Origin: Comamonadaceae bacterium | GTDB taxonomy: Bacteria > Pseudomonadota > Gammaproteobacteria > Burkholderiales > Burkholderiaceae | Direction of reading: 5' to 3' | DNA length: 5,954 nt | Assembly (NCBI GenBank): GCA_947374535.1 | Contig: CANCCJ010000156.1 | Coordinates: 1-5,954, forward strand | Part shown: piece after piece, positions 1 through 5,954 of the stretch | How the letters are laid out: every line of letters begins with the position of its first letter | How positions within the stretch are numbered: the stretch's first letter is position 1 | The notes under the pieces: model-generated | Seen by the model: only the letters and a program-made list of their open reading frames with translations | The model's database searches: none | Told to the model about the DNA's origin: nothing | Made by a program: the position numbers and the translations under genes

Positions 1-765
1 CTGTATGCCATCGCGGCTTGGTTCAACAAACGCATCCCCTACACCGGCGCGGCACTGATTCCTATGCGCCTAGACCCAGAAAAAACCATGGCGCGCAACT
101 TGTTGGTGTTGGTGCCTGATTTTTGGCATTGCAACCAACGCCTGTGGCACGACAAACTGGGTCAAATTTCTTTGGCTACCACCACTTTGTTTTGGGGCGT
201 GAGTGGCAACCTGCGCTACATCGTGCTCGCATGGAGTGCCGCCGCATTGGGCTACACCACCACTCAGGCATCGAGCTTGGTGGGCGTGGTGGCCATTGGC
301 ACCGCTGTTGGCGCGGTGGTGGCTTCCATGAAGATGCGGCTAGACCATGCCACACGCCTCATGCCTTTGGGCATTGCGATGGGCTGCTTTGTGGTGGCGA
401 TGAATTTCATCGACAACCTGTGGCTGGCTGTGCCCTTCCTCATTGTGTTGGGCGGCATTGGCGGTTTCTTGGTGGTGCCCATGAATGCGTTACTGCAGCA
501 CCGTGGCCACAACCTCATGGGCGCAGGTCGCTCGATTGCCGTGCAAAACCTGAACGAACAGCTGTGCATTTTGGGCCTTGGCTTTTTGTACACCTTCAGC
601 ACCAGCATGGGCTTGAGCGCGTTTGGTGCCATCACCGCCTTTGGCGTGTTGGTCGGTTATGTGATGTGGCTCATCAAACTGTGGCACGAGCACAACCACA
701 AACACCACCGCGAAGAGCTGGCGCGTTTGATGCACATTGCGCGTAACGACGACCTGCACGGCTAA
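1..765 (+). CDS. lplT: Lysophospholipid transporter LplT (MFS), 5' end outside window
   Basis: The reading frame is open from base 1, so the gene begins outside the window; 254 C-terminal residues are present. LplT is an inner-membrane major facilitator that flips lysophospholipids such as lyso-PE inward, where an acyltransferase re-acylates them. The family is recognised from the stretch around residues 50-66 (RLWHDKLGQISLATTTLFWG) and from NALLQHRGHNLMGAGRS followed by IAVQNLNEQ near residues 161-186, both very close to E. coli LplT as I remember it. About six hydrophobic segments are visible. E. coli LplT is about 397 residues, so roughly 140 are missing here. The methionine at 64 is internal and not a start. 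In enterobacteria lplT sits beside the acyltransferase gene aas; no such gene is visible downstream here. The C-terminus carries a histidine-rich tail (685-708). The stop codon lies in the loop of a small inverted repeat, and the next gene starts 18 bp later. Confidence 0.92.
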   Translation: MYAIAAWFNKRIPYTGAALIPMRLDPEKTMARNLLVLVPDFWHCNQRLWHDKLGQISLATTTLFWGVSGNLRYIVLAWSAAALGYTTTQASSLVGVVAIGTAVGAVVASMKMRLDHATRLMPLGIAMGCFVVAMNFIDNLWLAVPFLIVLGGIGGFLVVPMNALLQHRGHNLMGAGRSIAVQNLNEQLCILGLGFLYTFSTSMGLSAFGAITAFGVLVGYVMWLIKLWHEHNHKHHREELARLMHIARNDDLHG

Positions 766-772
766 AGCCGTG
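757..772 (+). repeat. Perfect 7-bp inverted repeat around the lplT stop codon
   Basis: CACGGCT-AA-AGCCGTG is a perfect inverted repeat that can form a six-pair G/C-rich stem with a TAAA loop. Two bases of the lplT stop codon (763-765) make up the spacer. No T-run follows (the next bases are AACACACC), so it does not look like an intrinsic terminator. It sits 11 bp before the ATG of the next gene, where an RNA hairpin could affect reinitiation or mRNA stability. Any function is inference, and a short repeat like this can arise by chance. Confidence 0.5.
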
Positions 773-783
773 AACACACCGAC

Positions 784-1686
784 ATGACGCGCACCGCGCT
801 GGCCGTGTTGGCCTTGGCCCTGAATGCGTTGGTGTGGGGCCTGTCTTGGTGGCCCTTGCGCCAACTCGACGTCGACGGTCTTCACCCTTTGTGGACCACC
901 GCTTGTGTGTTCACCCTGGCGACCGTCGTGCTGAGCTTCATCAGCCCATCCGGCTGGCTGCATTTCAAACAACACCCACAACTCTGGTGGCTCATGGCCG
1001 CTTCGGGCCTCACCAATGTAGGCTTTAACTGGGCCGTCACAACAGGCGATGTGGTGCGTGTGGTGTTGCTGTTTTACCTCATGCCCACTTGGTCGCTGCT
1101 GTTGGCGTGGTGGCTGTTGGGTGAGCGTCCCACGCGCGGGGCCTTGACCCGCTTGGGGCTGGCACTGATAGGCGTAGTTTTAGTGCTGAAAACACCAGAA
1201 TCACCTTGGCCATTGCCACAGGATTTGTCAGACCTGCTAGCGATATTGGGTGGTTTTTGCTTTGCACTCACCAACATTTGGTTGCTGCGTTTGCAGCACA
1301 CATCCGAATCCTCACGCATGATCGCCATGTTTAGCGGCGGCACCTTGATGGCGGTGGCATGCGCGGTGCTGGCCACCCTAGCGGGCGTGGCGGCGTGGGT
1401 ACCCCTTGCGTCTGTGACCGAGCAGATGCTCACTTGGTTGCCGTGGGTGTTGGGCCTGAGTGCCGCCTTCTTGGTGTCTAACTTTGCATTGCAATATGGC
1501 GCAGCCCGTTTGAGTGCGCACACCACCGCTATGGTCATGATGTCGGAGGTCGTATTTGCCAGCGTGTCCTCAGTGGCACTAGGGGCATCGACGCTGACTT
1601 GGCGCGTCGGCCTAGGTGGCGGCATGATTGTGTTAGCTGCTTTACTGGCATCGCAAGCGCACACACCGAAAGACCCCACACCATGA
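784..1686 (+). CDS. EamA/DMT-family permease (probable exporter, substrate unknown)
   Basis: A 300-residue, strongly hydrophobic protein with about ten membrane helices arranged as two EamA repeats (roughly residues 5-137 and 149-292), the usual length and layout for drug/metabolite transporter permeases. Family hallmarks are the first-helix NALVWGLSWWPLRQL, the end of repeat one YLMPTWSLLLAWWLLGERP (98-116), and the matching segment of repeat two around SEVVFASVSSVALG (254-267). These proteins are inner-membrane carriers, usually exporters of amino acids, metabolites or drugs; the substrate cannot be read from the sequence. The ATG at 784 follows the lplT stop by 18 bp and has no strong Shine-Dalgarno sequence, suggesting coupled translation. 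The stop overlaps the ATG of the glutathione peroxidase gene (ATGA). Family assignment is firm; specificity is unknown. Confidence 0.9.
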   Translation: MTRTALAVLALALNALVWGLSWWPLRQLDVDGLHPLWTTACVFTLATVVLSFISPSGWLHFKQHPQLWWLMAASGLTNVGFNWAVTTGDVVRVVLLFYLMPTWSLLLAWWLLGERPTRGALTRLGLALIGVVLVLKTPESPWPLPQDLSDLLAILGGFCFALTNIWLLRLQHTSESSRMIAMFSGGTLMAVACAVLATLAGVAAWVPLASVTEQMLTWLPWVLGLSAAFLVSNFALQYGAARLSAHTTAMVMMSEVVFASVSSVALGASTLTWRVGLGGGMIVLAALLASQAHTPKDPTP

Positions 1687-2168
1687 CGACCCTGAAAGAC
1701 TTCACCGCCCCCCGCATTGACGGCACACCCTTGCACTTTGCCGACCTGCAAGGCCGAGTGCTGCTCATCGTCAACACCGCCAGTGCTTGCGGGTTCACGC
1801 CGCAATTCGAAGGGCTAGAAGCGCTGCACAAAAGCTATGGCGACCAAGGCCTCACCGTCATCGGTTTTCCGTGCAACCAGTTTGGCGCACAAGACCCCGG
1901 CAGCAACGCCGAAATTGGCGCGTTCTGTCAACGCAACTACGGCGTGAGCTTTGCGATGATGGAAAAAGTAGAGGTGAATGGCGATAACGCACACCCGCTG
2001 TTCAAGTGGCTCAAAGCCGAAGCCCCCGGCGTTTTAGGCAGCGAAGCCATCAAATGGAACTTCACCAAGTTTTTGGTGGGCAAAGATGGGCGTGTGCTTA
2101 AACGCTTCGCGTCGATGGATGCGCCAGCCAAGCTGGCGACAGACATTGAAGCCGCGTTGGCGACTTGA
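1683..2168 (+). CDS. Glutathione peroxidase family protein (Cys type, probably thioredoxin-dependent)
   Basis: A 161-residue protein of the thioredoxin-fold glutathione peroxidase family, which reduces hydrogen peroxide and organic or lipid hydroperoxides in the cytoplasm. The full catalytic set is visible: peroxidatic Cys36 in NTASACGFTPQ, Gln70 after FPCNQFGA, and Trp125-Asn126 in KWNFTKFLV. The active residue is cysteine, not selenocysteine. Cys82 in FCQRNYGVSF corresponds to the resolving cysteine of yeast Gpx3, and Cys64 is the third cysteine; this pattern in non-animal members normally means regeneration by thioredoxin rather than glutathione. E. coli BtuE is the closest well-known bacterial relative. 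The ATG at 1683 is chosen because it gives the standard N-terminus (KDFTAPRIDG) and the 4-bp ATGA overlap with the permease gene. An in-frame ATG at 1599 would add 28 unrelated residues inside that gene. The stop is 9 bp from the convergent glcF stop. Confidence 0.95.
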   Translation: MTTLKDFTAPRIDGTPLHFADLQGRVLLIVNTASACGFTPQFEGLEALHKSYGDQGLTVIGFPCNQFGAQDPGSNAEIGAFCQRNYGVSFAMMEKVEVNGDNAHPLFKWLKAEAPGVLGSEAIKWNFTKFLVGKDGRVLKRFASMDAPAKLATDIEAALAT

Positions 2169-2177
2169 GCGCCTCGA

Positions 2178-3422
2178 TTAATTCAACGCCTCATCCAACA
2201 CTTCCACCCAGTGCTTCACCGGCACATCGGTGCCGCTTTGCAAGTGGGTGATGCAGCCCACATTGGCGCTCAAAATGGCTTTAGGTTGCAGCGCATCTAA
2301 ATGGCCCAGCTTGCGGTCGCGCAAGGTGTGGCTGATTTCTGGGTTGAGCACGCTGTAGGTGCCTGCCGAGCCGCAGCACAGGTGCGACTCGGTGTTGGCC
2401 ACTTGAATGGCAAAGCCCAAGTCGGCCAAGTGTTTCTCCACGCCGCCTTTGAGCTGCTGGCCGTGCTGCAAGGTACATGGCGGGTGGAAGGCTTGCATGC
2501 CGGCGTTGGCCAAAACTTGCGCTTTCAACTTAGGCTTGAGCACCGGCACCAAATCAGGCAGTAACTCACTGAGGTCTTTGGTGAGTTCGCTGATGCGTTG
2601 GGCTTTGGCGGCATAAGCTGCATCGTCTTTGAGCACATGGCCGTAGTCCTTCACCATCACGCCGCAGCCGGAGGCGTTCATCACAATCGCCTCCACCCCT
2701 TGCTCGACAAACGGCCACCAGGCGTCGATGTTGTTACGCATGTGGAGCATGCCACCGTCTTGGTCGTTCAGATGGAATTTCACCGCACCGCAGCAACCCG
2801 CTTTGGGTGCGACGAGGGTTTGAATGCCCGCGGCATTCAAAACGCGGGCGGTGGCGGTGTTGATGTTGGGCAGCATGGCGGGCTGCACGCAACCTGCAAG
2901 CATCAGCACTTTGCGGGCGTGGGTTTGGGTGGGCCACACCACGCCGTTGCGCTCGGCAGTTTGCGGAGCTGGCACTTTGGCTTTGAGTGCGGCAGGCAAC
3001 ACACCGCGCACGGCTTGGCCCAGCTTCATGGCGGGGGCAAACAAGGGCGAAGGCAAGCCCTCTTTCAAGGCCCAACGCAACAGGCGCTCACCCATGGGGC
3101 GAGGCACTTGCGCGTCCACCACTTTGCGGCCCACGTCCACCAAGTGGCCATATTGCACGCCGCTGGGGCAAGTGCTTTCGCAGTTGCGACAGGTGAGGCA
3201 ACGGTCTAAGTGCTGCTGCGTAGCGCGTGTGGGCGTGGCGCCTTCAAACACTTGCTTCATCAAATAGATGCGGCCGCGTGGGCCGTCCAGCTCGTCACCC
3301 AACAGTTGGTAGGTGGGGCATGTCGCGGTGCAAAAACCACAGTGCACGCACTTGCGCAAAATGGCTTCGGCTTGTTCACCTTCCGGTGTGCCGATGTATT
3401 GGGGGGCCAGGTTGGTTTGCAT
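2178..3422 (-). CDS. glcF: Glycolate oxidase (dehydrogenase) iron-sulfur subunit GlcF
   Basis: A 414-residue iron-sulfur subunit of the GlcDEF complex, which oxidises glycolate to glyoxylate and passes electrons toward the respiratory chain. Two ferredoxin-like [4Fe-4S] motifs lie near the N-terminus: Cys25-x2-Cys28-x2-Cys31-x3-Cys35-Pro and Cys75-x2-Cys78-x2-Cys81-x3-Cys85-Pro. Two cysteine-rich CCG domains follow, the first with Cys178 and Cys210-Cys211-Gly (AGCCGAVKFH), the second with Cys316 and Cys349-Cys350-Gly (HLCCGSAGTY); Cys253 (NASGCG) lies between them. Length and layout match GlcF of E. coli (about 407 residues). The ATG at 3422 is 15 bp after the glcE stop, so the two are almost certainly cotranscribed. 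Related paralogues such as the LutA and GlpC subunits share the CCG domains, but the fusion with two N-terminal clusters plus the adjacent glcE favours GlcF. Confidence 0.95.
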   Translation of the reverse strand: MQTNLAPQYIGTPEGEQAEAILRKCVHCGFCTATCPTYQLLGDELDGPRGRIYLMKQVFEGATPTRATQQHLDRCLTCRNCESTCPSGVQYGHLVDVGRKVVDAQVPRPMGERLLRWALKEGLPSPLFAPAMKLGQAVRGVLPAALKAKVPAPQTAERNGVVWPTQTHARKVLMLAGCVQPAMLPNINTATARVLNAAGIQTLVAPKAGCCGAVKFHLNDQDGGMLHMRNNIDAWWPFVEQGVEAIVMNASGCGVMVKDYGHVLKDDAAYAAKAQRISELTKDLSELLPDLVPVLKPKLKAQVLANAGMQAFHPPCTLQHGQQLKGGVEKHLADLGFAIQVANTESHLCCGSAGTYSVLNPEISHTLRDRKLGHLDALQPKAILSANVGCITHLQSGTDVPVKHWVEVLDEALN

Positions 3423-3437
3423 GTGGGGCTCTGGGTA

Positions 3438-4622
3438 TTAAAGACGACCGGGGTTGAAGATGCCCGCTGGGTCAAACTGTTTTTTGAGTTCGTTTTGAAT
3501 GCGCTGTTGCACCGCATTGAGCGGGGTAAATACACCCGCTTGCTTGTCCACATCGCCCAAGGTTTGGCGGCTGGCCGCACTGGTGCGAAACAAGGTGGCG
3601 TGTCCACCCGCGCTCACAGCCACCTCACGCACTTGACTCGCAGCAGAAGCAGGCGCCCACAGCCAGCGCTGTGCGCCATGCCACTCGATGTATTGGGCAC
3701 AGGCGGCACCGTTCACTTGAACGTCCAATACGGGGGCGGTTTGTGGCACGCTGAGGCGCCACAAACAATCCTGCTCGGTGGGCGCTTGGAAGAAGTCCAA
3801 GGTCTGTTCGCCACTGGCTTTCCAGTCGGCTTGCCCCTCTGATGCATCCATTCGCGTCACTTGTGCGCCTAGGGCTTGCACTTCAGCGCTCATCTTGGTC
3901 ACTGCGGCGTCGACCGCGGCCACGGCGCCACGCAGGCGCACAAAGAAAAAGTCTTGGGCGGGTGAGGCGGTGGTGTCGTGCACCCATGCACTGGCATTCA
4001 GCGGCAGAGGTTGCCCACCCCACTGGTTGATGAGCTTCAAAGCTTGTGCTTGGCTCACACCGGCGCACACCAAGGTAGCTTCACCGGGGGCAACTGGCAA
4101 CACTTTCAAAGACACTTCGGTGATCAAGCCCAACTGGCCCCAGCTACCCGCGAGCAAACGCGACACGTCGTAACCCGCCACGTTCTTCATCACTTGACCG
4201 CCGAAGGTGAGGTGTTCGCCTTTGCCGTTGATCACGCGAGCGCCCAACACAAAGTCACGCACCGTGCCCACACTAGCGCGGGCTGGGCCGCTCAAACCTG
4301 CGGCCACCATGCCGCCAATCGTGGCGCCTTTGCCAAAGTGGGTTGGCTCAAAAGCAAAGCATTGGCCTTTTTGCGCCAAAGCGGCTTCTACCTCTGCCAG
4401 AGGTGTACCACAGCACGCGGTGATGACCAGTTCGCTCGGCTCATAGCTCAAGATGCCGCTGTAAGCAGTGGTGTCTAACACCTCGCCTTGCAGCGATTGG
4501 CCTAAAAAGTCTTTGGTACCACCGCCGCGCAAGCGCAAAGGCTGGCCAGTTTGGGTCGCCACAAGAATGCGGTCGGTGAAATGCTGAAGGGTGTGTTGCA
4601 AGGTATCTGGCATGACTGTCAT
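3438..4622 (-). CDS. glcE: Glycolate oxidase (dehydrogenase) FAD-binding subunit GlcE
   Basis: A 394-residue PCMH-type FAD-binding protein, subunit E of the glycolate-oxidising GlcDEF complex. The FAD domain spans roughly residues 15-176: RLRGGGTKDFLG (30-41), the ITACCGTPLAEVE segment (67-79), EPTHFGKGATIGGMVAAGLSGPAR (in 92-115), and VMKNVAGYDVSRLLAGSWG (144-162), which is typical of GlcE. The C-terminal half is variable and ends in the usual FNPGRL tail. It is somewhat longer than E. coli GlcE (about 350 residues). ATG codons at 4622 and 4613 are both possible; neither has a clear ribosome-binding site, and the shorter form would lack only MTV. glcF follows 15 bp downstream. The usual partner glcD, which carries the main flavin site for glycolate oxidation, is not directly upstream, so it must be elsewhere if the complex is functional. 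Confidence 0.94.
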   Translation of the reverse strand: MTVMPDTLQHTLQHFTDRILVATQTGQPLRLRGGGTKDFLGQSLQGEVLDTTAYSGILSYEPSELVITACCGTPLAEVEAALAQKGQCFAFEPTHFGKGATIGGMVAAGLSGPARASVGTVRDFVLGARVINGKGEHLTFGGQVMKNVAGYDVSRLLAGSWGQLGLITEVSLKVLPVAPGEATLVCAGVSQAQALKLINQWGGQPLPLNASAWVHDTTASPAQDFFFVRLRGAVAAVDAAVTKMSAEVQALGAQVTRMDASEGQADWKASGEQTLDFFQAPTEQDCLWRLSVPQTAPVLDVQVNGAACAQYIEWHGAQRWLWAPASAASQVREVAVSAGGHATLFRTSAASRQTLGDVDKQAGVFTPLNAVQQRIQNELKKQFDPAGIFNPGRL

Positions 4623-4645
4623 GGTAGCCGCTAGGCCTGACGGGC

Positions 4646-4674
4646 ATTTTGAATTTTTTGCACAGGCCCATCAA
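4646..4674 (-). promoter_or_regulatory. Candidate sigma70-type promoter for glcEF
   Basis: On the minus strand TTGATG (4674-4669) and CAAAAT (4651-4646) are separated by exactly 17 bp, each matching four of six consensus bases. The surrounding DNA is the most A/T-rich part of the intergenic region. Transcription would begin near 4639, giving a leader of only about 17-26 nt before glcE. It lies downstream of the amtB terminator, where a separate glcEF promoter is expected. This was found by eye; the match is modest and no operator could be identified. Confidence 0.3.
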
Positions 4675-4739
4675 AAAACGTTCGCCCCTGCAACACCGGC
4701 GACATGCCAACCAGACACAGAGGCTAAGCAAACGCCCAC

Positions 4740-4773
4740 AAAAAAGCCCGCCCTGATTTCTCAGGAGCGGGCT
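4740..4773 (-). terminator. Intrinsic terminator of the amtB transcript
   Basis: Read on the minus strand, AGCCCGCTCCTGA and TCAGGGCGGGCT form a 12-pair stem (4773-4761 with 4756-4745) with one bulged T (4766) and a GAAA tetraloop (4760-4757), followed by a run of six T (4745-4740). The stem begins 37 bp after the amtB stop codon. On the plus strand no T-run follows the stem, so it acts in one direction only. This separates amtB from glcE. Confidence 0.9.
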
Positions 4774-4810
4774 ATGAAGTCCAAGGAAAACTTGAAGTAC
4801 TTGAAAAAAA

Positions 4811-5954
4811 TTAACGGTGGTAGGCAGTTTCGCCGTGTGAGCTGATGTCGAGGCCTTCGCGCTCTTCTTCTTCCGTCACACGCAGACCCACAACCATGTC
4901 AACCAGTTTGAAGGCGATGAATGACACCACACCCGACCAAACAATGGTGGTCACCACAGCTTCGAGTTGAATCAACACTTGGCCGCCGATCGAGTAGTCA
5001 GCGCTAGCAGCGTTGGCCACGTAATCAAAGATGCCTGTGCCGCCGAGTGAAGGAGCTGCAAACACGCCGGTCAACAACGCACCCACAATACCGCCCACAC
5101 CGTGGACACCGAACACATCGAGTGAGTCGTCAGCGCCCAACAGGCGTTTCAGACCATTCACACCCCACAAGCAGAGGAAACCGCCTGCAGCACCGATCAC
5201 GATGGCACCCATAGGGCCCACGAAACCGCAAGCTGGGGTGATGGCCACCAAGCCAGCCACAGCACCAGAGGCTGCGCCCAACATCGAGGCTTTACCTTTG
5301 GACAAGGCCTCACCCGTAATCCAAGCCAAAGTCGCAGCAGCAGTCGCCACCAAGGTGTTCACGAAAGCAAGGGCAGCAACACCGTTGGCTTCGAGGTTAG
5401 AACCGGCGTTGAAACCGAACCAGCCCACCCACAACAAAGAGGCGCCAACCATGGTCAAAGTCAAGCTGTGAGGCGCCATCGACTCTTTGCCGTAGCCCGT
5501 ACGCTTGCCGATCACATAAGCACCGACCAAACCAGCCACCGCAGCATTGATATGCACCACAGTACCGCCAGCGAAGTCCAGAGCGCCCTTGGCCCACAAC
5601 CAACCAGCAGCGGCAGTCACAGTTTCCAGAGTAGCCGCGTCAGTGATGGCATCTGGGCCGTCCCAATACCAAACCATGTGGGCCACTGGCAAGTAGCTGA
5701 ATGTGAACCAGATGGCACAGAACAACAACACCGCAGAGAAGCGCACACGCTCAGCAAATGCACCCACGATCAAAGCGCAAGTGATGGCCGCGAAGGTGGC
5801 TTGGAAAGCAGCAAACGTGAACTCAGGAATCACAACGCCTTTGCTGAACGTGGCAGCAATGGAGTCAGGCGTGATGCCTTTGAAGAACAGTTTGTCAAAG
5901 CCACCAAAGAACGGTGAGCCGCCACTGAATGCCACGGTGTAGCCATAGATGACC
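4811..5954 (-). CDS. amtB: Ammonium channel AmtB, 5' end outside window
   Basis: AmtB is a trimeric inner-membrane ammonium channel. The frame is open to the right edge (VIYGYTV precedes the GTG at 5935), so the N-terminal part, including the signal peptide and first helices, is outside; about 380 residues are visible. Counting from the GTG at 5935 as residue 1, the pore twin histidines are His128 (GGTVVHINA) and His278 (FGVHGVGG), equivalent to E. coli His168 and His318. Asp120 matches Asp160, Phe48 and Phe175 match the gate phenylalanines 107 and 215, and Trp89 matches Trp148. The C-terminal tail (GLRVTEEEEREGLDISSHGETAYHR) keeps the conserved segment that binds the PII protein GlnK, so the channel is probably blocked by GlnK under nitrogen sufficiency. 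A loop between Trp89 and Asp120 is 19 residues longer than in E. coli. A glnK gene would be expected upstream, outside the window. The transcript ends at the hairpin at 4740-4773. Confidence 0.96.
   Translation of the reverse strand, partial: VIYGYTVAFSGGSPFFGGFDKLFFKGITPDSIAATFSKGVVIPEFTFAAFQATFAAITCALIVGAFAERVRFSAVLLFCAIWFTFSYLPVAHMVWYWDGPDAITDAATLETVTAAAGWLWAKGALDFAGGTVVHINAAVAGLVGAYVIGKRTGYGKESMAPHSLTLTMVGASLLWVGWFGFNAGSNLEANGVAALAFVNTLVATAAATLAWITGEALSKGKASMLGAASGAVAGLVAITPACGFVGPMGAIVIGAAGGFLCLWGVNGLKRLLGADDSLDVFGVHGVGGIVGALLTGVFAAPSLGGTGIFDYVANAASADYSIGGQVLIQLEAVVTTIVWSGVVSFIAFKLVDMVVGLRVTEEEEREGLDISSHGETAYHR

Noticed and set aside
490..981. Minus-strand 163-codon frame spanning the lplT/permease junction
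   Set aside because: The translation is rich in Q, H, G and A with no domain signature, typical of an antisense shadow.
1599..1682. Upstream in-frame ATG extending the glutathione peroxidase by 28 residues
   Set aside because: The extra residues lie fully inside the permease gene and are not part of the family's N-terminus; the ATG at 1683 gives the normal length and an ATGA overlap.
1074..1805. 243-codon minus-strand reading frame opposite the permease and peroxidase genes
   Set aside because: Its product is low-complexity and unlike any known protein, and it overlaps two well-supported genes.
2598..3842. Two abutting long plus-strand reading frames (203 and 210 codons) antisense to glcF and glcE
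   Set aside because: They lie in the frame that pairs codon-for-codon with glcF and glcE, where stops appear only opposite TTA, CTA or TCA codons, which are rare in this GC-rich DNA. The translations look like no known family, while the sense strand encodes clear GlcF and GlcE motifs.
4441..4731. Minus-strand 96-codon frame covering the glcE start and its upstream region
   Set aside because: Most of it is out of frame within glcE, and the part upstream contains the proposed glcE promoter. No recognisable domain or ribosome-binding site was seen.
4790..4805. Short direct repeat ACTTGAA (4790-4796 and 4799-4805) just downstream of the amtB stop
   Set aside because: Only two 7-bp copies in A/T-rich DNA; too short to call a regulatory repeat.
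4591..4845. Plus-strand 84-codon frame across the glcE-amtB intergenic region
   Set aside because: It runs through the amtB terminator hairpin and both gene ends, and the product has no family resemblance.

Overview
This window looks like ordinary chromosomal DNA from a betaproteobacterium, most likely order Burkholderiales and family Comamonadaceae. That assignment rests on moderately high GC, strong G/C third-position bias and the style of the proteins; no marker gene is present, so it is an inference. Coding density is very high. I see no mobile element, CRISPR array, rRNA, tRNA or sign of recent transfer.

Left third, + strand (1-2168): the C-terminal two thirds of a lysophospholipid transporter (LplT, MFS family) runs in from the left edge. 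It is followed after 18 bp by a ten-helix EamA/DMT-family permease. That permease overlaps by 4 bp (ATGA) a Cys-type glutathione peroxidase of the thioredoxin-dependent class. The spacing suggests one transcript: membrane phospholipid recycling, an exporter of unknown substrate, and a peroxide or lipid-hydroperoxide scavenger.

Middle, - strand (2178-4622): glcE and glcF encode the FAD-binding and iron-sulfur subunits of glycolate oxidase (glycolate dehydrogenase), which converts glycolate to glyoxylate. They are 15 bp apart and convergent with the peroxidase, only 9 bp from it. The catalytic partner glcD, often the first gene of this cluster, is not next to glcE. Its expected place holds a 188-bp intergenic region with a candidate promoter for glcEF and a strong intrinsic terminator belonging to the next gene upstream.

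Right, - strand (4811-5954): most of an AmtB ammonium channel, cut by the right edge of the window. It keeps the pore residues and the conserved PII-binding C-terminal tail. Its transcript appears to end at the terminator at 4740-4773, so amtB and glcEF are probably separate units.

No previously undescribed system is evident. The findings below are small points of genome organisation and protein architecture.
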